Below are positions 35,985-43,970 of a stretch of 64,000 nt of DNA, piece after piece. The stretch's first letter is position 1. The number at the start of each line of letters is the position of its first letter. The translations under genes were made by a program, and so were the position numbers. Below the pieces are notes generated by a model. That model had not been told where the DNA came from and ran no database searches. It saw only the letters and a list, made by a program, of their open reading frames with translations. This DNA comes from Roseicyclus sediminis (GTDB lineage: Bacteria; Pseudomonadota; Alphaproteobacteria; Rhodobacterales; Rhodobacteraceae), in NCBI RefSeq assembly GCF_025515305.1, contig NZ_JAOPHT010000012.1, positions 1-64,000 of the forward strand, given 5' to 3'.

Positions 35985-36836
35985 CTAATTCTCGGTTTCC
36001 CGGACCAGCCCGGCGAAATCGAACAGCGCGGGGTCCAGGAGGTGCGAGGGCCTCGCGTTCATCAGGGCCGAGAACATCTTGCCCCGCCGCCCCGGCGCCT
36101 TCGTCTCCCACTCGTCGAGCATCCGCTTGATCGCCTGCCGCTGGAGGCCGTCCTGGCTTCCGCAGAGGTCGCAGGGGATAATCGGGTAGCCCATGGCGCG
36201 CGAAAAGCGCTCGCAGTCCTCCTCTGCCACGTGGGCGAGGGGACGCAGCACGAAGAGGTCGCCCTCGTCGTTCAAGAGCTTCGGCGGCATGGTGGCGAGC
36301 TTGCCGCCGTGGAAGAGGTTGAGGAAGAAGGTCTCGAGAATGTCATCACGGTGATGGCCGAGGACGACGGCGGAACACCCCTCCTCTCGCGCGATGCGAT
36401 AGAGGTTGCCGCGCCTGAGCCGCGAGCAGAGCGCGCAATAGGTCCGCCCCTGCGGCACCTTGTCGATAACGATAGAATAGGTGTCCGCGTACTCGATCCG
36501 GTGCGGCACGCCCATCTTCGCCAGGAATTCGGGCAGGACCGTCGCGGGGAAGCCCGGCTGCCCCTGGTCGAGGTTGCAGGCGAGGATGTCCACGGGCAGA
36601 AGCCCGCGCCACTGCAGCTCCGTCAGGACGGCAAGCAGCGTGTAGCTGTCCTTGCCGCCCGACAGGCACACGAGCCACTTCTCCCGCGGGGCGTCGGGCG
36701 CGCGGCGCTCGACCATGCCGTAGCGTTCGATCGCCTCGCGTGTGTCGCGCACGATCCGCTTGCGGAGCTTGCGGAACTCCGTCGTGCGGGGCGCGCCGTG
36801 GAACAGCGGGTGGATATCGTCGGTCTCGTCGAGCAT
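35985..36836 (-). CDS. ttcA: tRNA 2-thiocytidine(32) synthetase TtcA
   Basis: 283 residues from ATG 36836. It thiolates C32 of some tRNAs. The PP-loop is [11 protein letters not shown] (about 58-68). The cluster-binding cysteines are [10 protein letters not shown] and CDLCGSQ, the form typical of the TtcA group. [20 protein letters not shown] is the family block. It is divergent from the hydrolase gene across 97 bases. Confidence 0.93.
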   Translation of the reverse strand: MLDETDDIHPLFHGAPRTTEFRKLRKRIVRDTREAIERYGMVERRAPDAPREKWLVCLSGGKDSYTLLAVLTELQWRGLLPVDILACNLDQGQPGFPATVLPEFLAKMGVPHRIEYADTYSIVIDKVPQGRTYCALCSRLRRGNLYRIAREEGCSAVVLGHHRDDILETFFLNLFHGGKLATMPPKLLNDEGDLFVLRPLAHVAEEDCERFSRAMGYPIIPCDLCGSQDGLQRQAIKRMLDEWETKAPGRRGKMFSALMNARPSHLLDPALFDFAGLVRETEN

Positions 36837-36876
36837 GGCGACCTGATATCCAGTGGCCGCATCCGGAGCAACGGGT

Positions 36877-36905
36877 TTGGTGCCCGTCGCAAATGCTGCT
36901 ATCGT
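36877..36905 (+). promoter_or_regulatory. Candidate promoter of the alpha/beta-hydrolase gene
   Basis: TTGGTG (36877-36882), 17-base spacer, TATCGT (36900-36905), 28 bases before the start codon. Confidence 0.5.
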
Positions 36906-36933
36906 CGGCCCAGGGTGGGAAGGAGGACCGCGA

Positions 36934-37824
36934 ATGCTCTTCTTCTTCACGAGCCGCGCCTATGACGCGGCCAAGGACGAGTTCACCAAGAAGATCGCCG
37001 ACGAGACGAGCTATGTCGTCCTGCCCCACGAGGGGCGCAATGCCGGTTTCCGAACGGACAGGGCCACCTGGCTCGGCAAACTCCGGTCCGAGATGGAAAC
37101 CGACGAGGTCGTCGTCTTCGTGCATGGCTACAACACCCCCCAGTTCCGGATGCTGCGGCGCCTGCGCAAGGTGAAGGCCGGCCTCCGCAACCACGGGTAT
37201 CGCGGCGGCATCGTCGCCTATTCCTGGCCCAACCGCGAGCAATTCTCGAAATACCACGCCGACCGCGACAGCGTGCCGGACTTCGCGCGGGCGCTCTATG
37301 CCGACGGGATCAAGCCGCTCATGGCGCTCAGCGGGCAGACGCGGGTCCATCTCCTGTGCCATTCCATGGGGTCATATGTGTTCCTCATGGCGATGTCGGG
37401 TGTCGCCGGGACCCGCAAGCTGTCCGAGGTCGCCTTCGTCGCCGCGGACCTGGACCAACCGTGGTTCGTGCCGGGCAAGCAGGGGGAGCGTCTGCTGTCC
37501 GCGTGGTCGGGCCGCTTCACCAATTACTACAGCACGAAGGACCGGGTGCTCGACCTGTCGGAGAAGATCATCCACGGCGATCCGCGCATCGGCGGCGACG
37601 GTCTTCCGCATCCGACCGGCGCGAACCAGCAGGACATCGCCTGCGCGGACCGCTACATGTCGCCGGACTACGACGGAAAACGCGAACGCGTCTATTCTCA
37701 CAGCTTCTACTTCGACGACGGTCCATGGCTCAGAGACCTCGCGCTGACGATCGCGGGCAAGGCGGGCGGCGCATTGCCGACACGCGGCCCGGCGCCGGTG
37801 CCCCCCGATCATGTGCTGCTCTAG
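36934..37824 (+). CDS. Alpha/beta hydrolase of the DUF900 type
   Basis: 296 residues from ATG 36934, behind GGAGGA. The oxyanion HG is in VVFVHGYN (60-67) and the nucleophile is S144 in LLCHSMGSY (141-149). DLDQPWF and a late His (HSF or HPTG region) could complete the triad. No signal peptide. The family includes putative esterases with unknown substrates. Transcribed away from ttcA. Confidence 0.8.
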   Translation: MLFFFTSRAYDAAKDEFTKKIADETSYVVLPHEGRNAGFRTDRATWLGKLRSEMETDEVVVFVHGYNTPQFRMLRRLRKVKAGLRNHGYRGGIVAYSWPNREQFSKYHADRDSVPDFARALYADGIKPLMALSGQTRVHLLCHSMGSYVFLMAMSGVAGTRKLSEVAFVAADLDQPWFVPGKQGERLLSAWSGRFTNYYSTKDRVLDLSEKIIHGDPRIGGDGLPHPTGANQQDIACADRYMSPDYDGKRERVYSHSFYFDDGPWLRDLALTIAGKAGGALPTRGPAPVPPDHVLL

Positions 37825-37895
37825 TCCCGGGCTTTCCCCACGTTGGCGCGCGGGCGTCCCTTGCCCAATCGGTCAAGCGGCTTAGCTCGCCCTTC

Positions 37896-38429
37896 ATGAC
37901 ACTTGTGCGCGCCCTTCTCCTCCTCGCTGTCCTGACGCTCGCCGCCTGCGCCGGACGCCCCTCTCTCGACGCCCCGCCGCTGTCGGACCGGGAGCTGAAC
38001 CTCGAGGAGTTCTTTGCGGGCGATCTCGTGGCCTACGGGCAGTTCCAGGACGTGCTCGGCAATGTCAGCCGGCGCTTCACCGTGGATATCGAGGGGACCT
38101 GGGACGGCGAGACGCTGACCCTGGTGGAGGATTTCGTCTACGAGGACGCATCGACCGAACGGCGCGTGTGGACACTCACGAAGACCGGGGACGAGACCTG
38201 GCAGGGCACGGCGCCGGGTGTCATCGGCACCGCTACGGGCCGCGAGGCGGGCGACATGTTCAACTGGCAGTACACGATCGACCTGCCGGTTCCGGGCGGA
38301 GAGACGCTCCGCGTCAGTTTCGACGACTGGATGTGGCTACTGACCGAGGATCGTCTTCTGAACCGTGCCTACATGATGCGCTTCGGCATCCCGGTGGGCG
38401 AGGTCATCATCCACTTCGAGCGGCGCTAG
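37896..38429 (+). CDS. DUF3833-like lipoprotein
   Basis: 177 residues from ATG 37896. The N-terminus is a lipoprotein signal with lipobox LAAC (Cys 18), so the mature protein would be anchored in a membrane. The core ([56 protein letters not shown]) matches the DUF3833 family, which has a lipocalin-like look. Function unknown. Its stop codon overlaps the convergent yidD stop by 4 bases. Confidence 0.8.
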   Translation: MTLVRALLLLAVLTLAACAGRPSLDAPPLSDRELNLEEFFAGDLVAYGQFQDVLGNVSRRFTVDIEGTWDGETLTLVEDFVYEDASTERRVWTLTKTGDETWQGTAPGVIGTATGREAGDMFNWQYTIDLPVPGGETLRVSFDDWMWLLTEDRLLNRAYMMRFGIPVGEVIIHFERR

Positions 38430-38647
38430 TCGGGGACGTTGTCCACGCCCGAGCCGCCCCATGGGTGGCAGCGGGCGATGCGGCGGGCCGCAAGCCACGT
38501 GCCCCGGATCGCCCCATGTTTCTCCAGCGCTTCCATGGCGTAGGCCGAGCACGTCGGCTGGTAGCGGCAGGAATGTCCGACCCACGGGCTGAAGACCAGC
38601 CGGTAGAACCGGACCGGCAGCGAGACGACATAGGCCAGAGGGCTCAT
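38426..38647 (-). CDS. yidD: Membrane protein insertion efficiency factor YidD
   Basis: 73 residues. [33 protein letters not shown] holds the family's Cys residues, and [14 protein letters not shown] is the standard end. It helps YidC-dependent membrane insertion. It overlaps rnpA by 4 bases. The gene that follows on the same strand is not yidC, as would be usual, but a convergent DUF3833 gene. Confidence 0.94.
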   Translation of the reverse strand: MSPLAYVVSLPVRFYRLVFSPWVGHSCRYQPTCSAYAMEALEKHGAIRGTWLAARRIARCHPWGGSGVDNVPD

Positions 38648-39030
38648 CCGTGGACGCTCCTGAGTGCGCGGACGAGATCGGCCTTCATCGCGGCGAAGTC
38701 GCGGCTGGCGGTCTCGTCCTTCTTGCCGATCAGCACATAATCCCAGCCGGGCCGTCCTTCCAGCGGCAGGATCGCGCGGGCGATCTCCCGCAGGCGCCGT
38801 TTGGCCCGGTTTCGGGCCACCGCATTGCCGACCTTCTTCGAGCAGGTGAAACCCACGCGGATGCCTTCGGCCGGTTCGTCCCCATGCCTCTGCCGTGCCT
38901 GAAGGAGGAACGCGGGCGTGCCGACGCGGCGGGCGCGCGCCGCGCGCAGGAAGTCGGCGCGTTTCCTCAGGACGGAAACGGAAAAAACCCCCGTCGACGT
39001 TTCGGTCGGCGGAGGCGTCTCGGGTGCCAT
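38644..39030 (-). CDS. rnpA: Ribonuclease P protein component
   Basis: 128 residues from ATG 39030. Protein partner of the RNase P ribozyme for tRNA 5' processing. The RNR signature is in [21 protein letters not shown] (about 65-85). The first 15 residues are a Pro/Thr-rich extension. It follows rpmH after 23 bases and overlaps yidD. Confidence 0.94.
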   Translation of the reverse strand: MAPETPPPTETSTGVFSVSVLRKRADFLRAARARRVGTPAFLLQARQRHGDEPAEGIRVGFTCSKKVGNAVARNRAKRRLREIARAILPLEGRPGWDYVLIGKKDETASRDFAAMKADLVRALRSVHG

Positions 39031-39053
39031 GACACCGGGCAGGTTGCCGGCGA

Positions 39054-39191
39054 TCAGGCGCTCAGCGACTTGCGGCCGCGCGCGCGGCGTGCGTTGAGGA
39101 TCTTGCGGCCGGCCTTCGTTGCCATGCGCGCACGGAAACCGTGGCGGCGCTTGCGCACGAGGTTCGAGGGCTGGAAGGTGCGCTTCGACAT
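39054..39191 (-). CDS. rpmH: 50S ribosomal protein L34
   Basis: 45 residues, read on the minus strand from ATG 39191 to TGA 39056-39054. The sequence begins [18 protein letters not shown], continues [18 protein letters not shown] and ends ARGRKSLSA. This is a full L34 with one extra residue after Met. It leads rpmH-rnpA-yidD and has a good promoter upstream. Confidence 0.96.
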
Positions 39192-39267
39192 TGTCTCGCT
39201 CCGTCAGTGCCGACCGGATCGCGCCATGCGCGGGTTCGACGGCCGGTGAATCTCCGATGAAGCCCGG

Positions 39268-39296
39268 GCAATACGGATTCGGCGCTGCGCTGTCAA
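39268..39296 (-). promoter_or_regulatory. Promoter of rpmH-rnpA-yidD
   Basis: On the minus strand a perfect TTGACA (39296-39291), 17-base spacer, TATTGC (39273-39268), about 75 bases before rpmH. One of the best promoter matches in the window. Confidence 0.7.
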
Positions 39297-39343
39297 CACG
39301 GGCGATGGGGTTCGCCCCGGTGGCGAGGACGACAGGCCGGCCT

Positions 39344-39835
39344 TCACTCGACCTGCGCAAGCCGCCGCGCGAGCTCCTCGGCGCGGTCATGCCCGTAGAC
39401 GGCCACTCCGGCGGTGCGGAGCGCGGCGGCAACGACCCCCTCGCCAGGCCGCGTCGTGCCATCGAAGTGCCCGGCATGGATTCGCGCCACGCCGCAGGAG
39501 GGGCTGCCCTCGGTCAGGAGCGCGAAGGCGCATCCGGTCTTGCGCGCAAGCGCCACCGCCGCCTCGGCCCCCGCGAGAAAGCCACCGGTCACGTCCCGGC
39601 CCGTGGTGTCGAGGATGCGCGCCCCGCCGGTCAGCACCTCCGCACCGGAGGCGCCCGGCTCGATCTCTGCGGGCGCGCGGGGCACGGAGAAACCGCCCGC
39701 GATCTCGGGGCAAAGGGGCACGAGACGCCCTTCCGCCCGCCACAGAGCAAGAAGGCCCTCGCCTTTCCCCTTGGCCCTCCCGTCATAGCGCACCGGCTGC
39801 CCGAGCAGGCAGGCGCTGACCAGGATTCGTTTCAT
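39344..39835 (-). CDS. DUF523 (YbbK) family protein
   Basis: 163 residues. ILVSACLLGQPVRYDG (4-19), LCPEIAGGF (41-49) and LLTEGSPSCGVARIHAGHFDG with the SPSCG motif are family hallmarks; the conserved cysteines suggest metal or cluster binding. Function is not established. It stands alone upstream of rpmH on the same strand. Confidence 0.85.
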   Translation of the reverse strand: MKRILVSACLLGQPVRYDGRAKGKGEGLLALWRAEGRLVPLCPEIAGGFSVPRAPAEIEPGASGAEVLTGGARILDTTGRDVTGGFLAGAEAAVALARKTGCAFALLTEGSPSCGVARIHAGHFDGTTRPGEGVVAAALRTAGVAVYGHDRAEELARRLAQVE

Positions 39836-40001
39836 TCGCGTCTCGCTTTCCGCCGGTTGGCTGTGCTTTGTTACGACATGGGGGCCGATCCGTCACGAAA
39901 TCGCCGTGCCGCGTCACGTCCCTTCACTCGGGCGTGAGGCCCCTGTCGCGCCGCGTGCTCTTGGCGCATCTAGGGTAGAGACCCAGCGCAAGAGTGCAGC
40001 C

Positions 40002-40736
40002 ATGACCGATGCCGTGACACAGACCGACAAGACCAGTTTCGCCCGCTTCCTGCCGCTCGTCGCCGTCGCGCTGGGCGCCGGTCTCGGCTGGTGGCTCTTT
40101 CGCGACACGCTGAGTTTCGCCGCGCTGGCCGAGAACCGGGAGGCGCTGATCGCCTTCCGCGACGCCAACTATACCGCCACCGTGCTGGCCTTCATCGCCG
40201 TCTACGCGCTCATCGTCGCCTTCTCGCTGCCGGGCGCCACCATCGCCACGCTCACGGGTGGCTTCCTGTTCGCCACCTTCCCCGGCGCGCTCTTCAACAT
40301 CGTGGCCGCCACGCTCGGCGCCACGGCGATCTTCCTCGCCGCCAAGACCAGCGTCGGCGAAAGGCTGGGCGCGCGACTCGAAGGGTCCGAGGGAATGGTG
40401 AAGCGGATCAAGGACGGGATCGACGCGAACCAGTGGTCGATGCTCTTTCTCATCCGGCTCGTGCCCGTGGTGCCGTTCTTCGTCGCCAACCTCGTGCCCG
40501 CCTTCCTCGAGGTGCCGCTGCGCCGCTACGTCGTCTCGACCTTCTTCGGCATCATGCCGGGCGCAGTGGTCTACACCTCGGTCGGCGCCGGCCTGGGCGA
40601 GGTCTTCGCCCGCGGCGAGACGCCCAACCTCGGCATCATCTTCGAGCCGCACGTCCTTCTGCCGATCCTCGGCCTCGCGGCGCTCGCGCTTCTGCCCGTG
40701 GCTCTGAAGGTCGTGCGCGGCACCCGCGGGCTCTGA
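40002..40736 (+). CDS. TVP38/TMEM64 (DedA-like) family membrane protein
   Basis: 244 residues from ATG 40002, about six hydrophobic segments. FSLPGATIATLTGGFLF (74-90), FNIVAATLGATAIFLAAK and MLFLIRLVPVVPFFVANLVPA are the conserved core of the SNARE-associated/VTT domain. Members are implicated in lipid scrambling or membrane homeostasis. It is 30 bases upstream of the flavoprotein gene in the same direction, a pairing that recurs in bacteria, and the two are probably co-transcribed. Confidence 0.88.
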   Translation: MTDAVTQTDKTSFARFLPLVAVALGAGLGWWLFRDTLSFAALAENREALIAFRDANYTATVLAFIAVYALIVAFSLPGATIATLTGGFLFATFPGALFNIVAATLGATAIFLAAKTSVGERLGARLEGSEGMVKRIKDGIDANQWSMLFLIRLVPVVPFFVANLVPAFLEVPLRRYVVSTFFGIMPGAVVYTSVGAGLGEVFARGETPNLGIIFEPHVLLPILGLAALALLPVALKVVRGTRGL

Positions 40737-40766
40737 GCCTCGCCCCGTCCCGAAAGGCCACCGCCC

Positions 40767-42182
40767 ATGTCCGTCATCGATACCGACATCTGCATCATCG
40801 GCGCCGGATCGGGCGGCCTATCCGTCGCGGCGGGCGCGGTCCAGATGGGCGCGCGCGTGGTCCTGATCGAAGGCCACAAGATGGGGGGCGACTGCCTCAA
40901 CTACGGTTGTGTCCCGTCGAAGGCTCTGCTTGCGGCGGGTCACAAGGCGCATGCGACGGCGGAGGCGGCCTTCGGCGTTGCGGGCCATGACCCGGCGCCC
41001 GACTTCGCCGCCGCCAAGGACCATGTCGAGGCGGTCATCGAGACCATCGCCCCCGTCGACAGCGAGGAGCGATTCGAAGGCCTCGGCGTTCATGTCATCC
41101 GCGAGTTCGCCCGCTTCGTCTCGGAAACGGAGGTCGAGGCGGGGCCGCACCGCATCCGTGCGCGCCGTTTCGTCGTCGCCACGGGGTCACGCCCCTTGGT
41201 GCCGCCGATCCCGGGGCTGGAGACGACGCCGCACCACACCAACGAGACGATCTTCGAGCTGCTGGAGCGGCCCCGGCATCTCATCGTCATCGGTGGCGGC
41301 CCGATCGGAATGGAGATGGCGCAGGCCCATCGCCGGCTCGGCTGCGAGGTCACGGTGCTGGAGGGCGCAAGGGCGCTTGGCCGCGACGATCCCGAGGCCG
41401 CCGCGCTGGTGCTGGAAGACCTTCGCGCCGAGGGCATCGCGATCGAGGAAGGGGCGAAGGTCGCCTCAGTGTCCGGGCAGGAGGGCGCGATCATCGTCGA
41501 GACGGAAGACGGGCGGCGATTCGAGGGCTCGCATCTTCTCGTGGCGGTGGGGCGGCAGGTGAATGTCGACCGGCTGGACCTCGAGAAGGCCGGGGTCGAT
41601 TACGACCGGCGCGGCGTGACCGTGGACAAGGGCCTCCGGTCGACGAACAAGCGCGTCTATGCGGTGGGCGACGCCGCGGGCGGGCTGCAGTTCACCCATG
41701 TCGCGGGCTACCATGCGGGCGTCATCATCCGCCCCATGCTGTTCGGCCTGCCCGCGAAGGCGCGGACCGACCATATCCCGTGGGTCACCTACACCGAGCC
41801 GGAGCTTGCCCAGGTCGGGATGACCGAGGCCGAGGCGCGGGCGAAACACGGTGACGGGCTGTTCGTCGCGCGCGCCGACTTCGCCCACAACGACCGGGCC
41901 ATCGCCACCGGGCAGGCCCGTGGCTTCGCCAAGGTGATGGTGGTCAAGGGCCGTCCCGTCGGCGCCACCATCGTCGGCCCGCAGGCGGGTGAACTGATCC
42001 AGACCTGGGCGCTGGCCATCGCGAACGGGCTGAAGATGTCGGCCGTCGCCGGCATGGTCGCGCCCTATCCGACACTGGGAGAGATTAACAAACGCGCCGC
42101 GGGTGCCTATTTCTCGCCAAGGCTGTTCGACAGCGCGCTGGTGAAACGGATCGTCCGCTTCGTGCAGCGTGTGATACCCTGA
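40767..42182 (+). CDS. MerA/lipoamide-dehydrogenase-like FAD-dependent oxidoreductase
   Basis: 471 residues. FAD motif DICIIGAGSGGLSVAAGA (7-24), redox disulfide C43-C48 in GGDCLNYGCVPSK, NAD(P) motif LIVIGGGPIGMEMA, and GDAAGGLQFTHVAGYHA. In the C-terminal dimer domain the catalytic His-Pro of lipoamide dehydrogenases is replaced by Tyr-Pro (APYPTLGEINKRA), as in mercuric reductases. The C-terminal Cys pair and N-terminal HMA domain of true MerA are absent. It is therefore a reductase of unknown substrate, probably linked to the adjacent TVP38-family protein. Confidence 0.85.
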   Translation: MSVIDTDICIIGAGSGGLSVAAGAVQMGARVVLIEGHKMGGDCLNYGCVPSKALLAAGHKAHATAEAAFGVAGHDPAPDFAAAKDHVEAVIETIAPVDSEERFEGLGVHVIREFARFVSETEVEAGPHRIRARRFVVATGSRPLVPPIPGLETTPHHTNETIFELLERPRHLIVIGGGPIGMEMAQAHRRLGCEVTVLEGARALGRDDPEAAALVLEDLRAEGIAIEEGAKVASVSGQEGAIIVETEDGRRFEGSHLLVAVGRQVNVDRLDLEKAGVDYDRRGVTVDKGLRSTNKRVYAVGDAAGGLQFTHVAGYHAGVIIRPMLFGLPAKARTDHIPWVTYTEPELAQVGMTEAEARAKHGDGLFVARADFAHNDRAIATGQARGFAKVMVVKGRPVGATIVGPQAGELIQTWALAIANGLKMSAVAGMVAPYPTLGEINKRAAGAYFSPRLFDSALVKRIVRFVQRVIP

Positions 42183-42204
42183 GGCTAGGAAAGGCCGGTC
42201 CCGC

Positions 42205-43590
42205 GTGGTGAACTCCCTTTCAGGACGCTTCCTGATCCTGACAGTCATCTTCGTGATGCTGGCAGAGGTGTTCATTTTCGTCCCCTCCGTCGCCCGCTAC
42301 CGCGAGGACTATCTGCTCGCCCGCCTCGAACGGGCGCAGATCGCCTCTCTCGCGCTCTTGGCCACGGACGGGATGATCGACGACGACCTCGAGGCCGAGC
42401 TTCTGAACAATGCCGAAGTCCTGAACGTCGTGCTTTTGCGGGACGCCACGCGGCAGCTGATCCTGTCGAGCGATCACATGACGCCCATCGCCCGGAGCTT
42501 CGACCTGCGCGAGCCGTCCGCCTGGACGCTGATCCGCGACGCGATGCGCAGGCTCGTCACGACCGGGGAGGAAACGATCCGGGTCATCGGCCAGCCCGTG
42601 AACCAGGCGGGCCTCCTGATCGAGATCACCATGCCCTCGGGGCCGCTGCGAGACGCGATGATCGACTACGGGCTGCGTATCCTGCTGTTGTCGGCGATCA
42701 TCTCGATCTTCACCGCCACGCTGCTCTTCGTCGCCGTGCAGCGGCTGCTGGTTCTGCCCATCAAGCGCGTGGTCGGGCACATGACCTCCTATGCCGAGGC
42801 GCCCGACGACGCCTCGCGCATCATCGAGCCGCGCGGGTCGGTGCGCGAATTGCGCGAGGCGGAGACCGCGCTTCAGTCGTTGCAGACCCAGCTGACCGGC
42901 GCGCTGCGGCAGCGCGAGCGGCTCGCCCAGCTTGGCGAGGCGGTGGCGAAGATCAGCCATGACCTGCGCAACATCCTGTCGGTGACGACGCTCATGGCCG
43001 ACCGGCTCGAGGGGTCCAACGACCCCACGGTACAGCGGACGACGCCCAAGATCCTCGCCTCGCTCACGCGTGCGGTGAACCTGACCGAGGCGACCCTCGC
43101 CTTCGGACGCGCCGAGGAACCCGCGCCCAAGCTCGACCGTGTGAAGCTTGCCGATATCGCCGAGGACGTGGTCGAGAACGAGCGGCTCTCGGGCGAAAGC
43201 GACTGCATCGCCTTCGTGTGCGAGGTGCCGGCGACACTGGTCCTGCGGGCCGATCCCGAGCAGCTGCACCGCGTGCTCTCGAACCTGGTGCGCAACGCTC
43301 GCCAGGCCATCGCGGCGCAGGGCGGCCCCGGCGAAATCGCCATTCGCGGCCTCGAGGATGGCGAGGGCTGGCGCATCGAGGTCAGCGACACCGGACCGGG
43401 CCTTCCCCAGAAGGCGCTCGACCACCTGTTCAAGCCCTTCCATGGCGGCGCGCGCAAGGGCGGTTCGGGCCTCGGACTTGCCATCGCGGCCGAGATCATG
43501 CGCGGCCATGGCGGGCGCCTGGAGCTGGTGAAGACGGGTCCCGAAGGCACGACCTTCGCGCTGCACCTGCCCAAGGGACTTGCCGCCTGA
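42205..43590 (+). CDS. Membrane sensor histidine kinase
   Basis: 461 residues from a GTG start behind AGGAAAGG. Helices at about 8-28 and 155-178 frame a periplasmic sensor of about 125 residues. A HAMP-like linker follows, then the dimerisation domain with H252 in AKISHDLRNILS. The ATPase has N364 (LSNLVRNARQAI), D395-GPG (VSDTGPGLP) and GGSGLGLA (419-426). The H-box with DLRN instead of ELRT/EMRT is typical of one alphaproteobacterial class. No response regulator gene is adjacent on the same strand. The nearest one lies convergently 380 bases away, past a tRNA. Confidence 0.92.
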   Translation: MVNSLSGRFLILTVIFVMLAEVFIFVPSVARYREDYLLARLERAQIASLALLATDGMIDDDLEAELLNNAEVLNVVLLRDATRQLILSSDHMTPIARSFDLREPSAWTLIRDAMRRLVTTGEETIRVIGQPVNQAGLLIEITMPSGPLRDAMIDYGLRILLLSAIISIFTATLLFVAVQRLLVLPIKRVVGHMTSYAEAPDDASRIIEPRGSVRELREAETALQSLQTQLTGALRQRERLAQLGEAVAKISHDLRNILSVTTLMADRLEGSNDPTVQRTTPKILASLTRAVNLTEATLAFGRAEEPAPKLDRVKLADIAEDVVENERLSGESDCIAFVCEVPATLVLRADPEQLHRVLSNLVRNARQAIAAQGGPGEIAIRGLEDGEGWRIEVSDTGPGLPQKALDHLFKPFHGGARKGGSGLGLAIAAEIMRGHGGRLELVKTGPEGTTFALHLPKGLAA

Positions 43591-43607
43591 AGGTGTCCGG
43601 AAACCCC

Positions 43608-43636
43608 TTGCGCTGCCCGGCAGGGGCGGTTACATC
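43608..43636 (+). promoter_or_regulatory. Candidate promoter of tRNA-Arg
   Basis: TTGCGC (43608-43613), 17-base spacer, TACATC (43631-43636), ending 10 bases before the mature tRNA 5' end. Confidence 0.55.
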
Positions 43637-43646
43637 CACGCCCCAC

Positions 43647-43723
43647 GCACCGGTAGCTCAGTTGGATAGAGTACTTGACTACGAATCAAGGGGTCGGGGG
43701 TTCGAATCCTCCCCGGTGCGCCA
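43647..43723 (+). tRNA. tRNA-Arg (anticodon ACG)
   Basis: 77 bases with encoded CCA. Acceptor GCACCGG (43647-43653) pairs with CCGGTGC (43713-43719). D-arm TAGCTCAGTTGGATAGA, anticodon stem CTTGA/TCAAG (43674-43678 with 43686-43690), loop CTACGAA with anticodon ACG at 43681-43683, and T-arm GGTTCGAATCC. ACG reads CGU/CGC/CGA after deamination to inosine. Its 3' end is duplicated 110 bases downstream, a sign of past site-specific integration. Confidence 0.95.
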
Positions 43724-43839
43724 CTTCCCAAATATGAGCTACCACCCTTAGGGCCACGTGACCTTAGGGCCACGTGACATTAGGGCCACCTGAGCGCGTG
43801 CCGCTTTCGAAGGAAGGTCTTCGAAGTGCGCCACTTCCC
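43716..43839 (+). repeat. 14-bp direct repeat of the tRNA-Arg 3' end (att-like pair)
   Basis: GTGCGCCACTTCCC at 43716-43729 (last 8 bases of the tRNA plus 6) recurs exactly at 43826-43839. The 96 bases between them hold tandem repeats and a short CGAAG/CTTCG hairpin but no gene. This has the form of attL/attR around a near-empty scar. Confidence 0.65.
43746..43793 (+). repeat. Three tandem 16-bp repeats behind tRNA-Arg
   Basis: CCTTAGGGCCACGTGA at 43746-43761 and, identical, 43762-43777; a third copy with two changes at 43778-43793 (CATTAGGGCCACCTGA). The first two contain the palindrome CACGTG. They lie between the duplicated tRNA 3' ends. Confidence 0.85.
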
Positions 43840-43970
43840 CTCTCAGCTCTGACGAACTCCTGTCCGCTTGAACCCAAGCAGACGTCCGCGACGGAACGGC
43901 GCGGGGCGCAACGTCCGAGCGGCGTTGGGCAACCGCCCGGTCGCGTCGGGAGACGTGGTCCGACCCGGGC

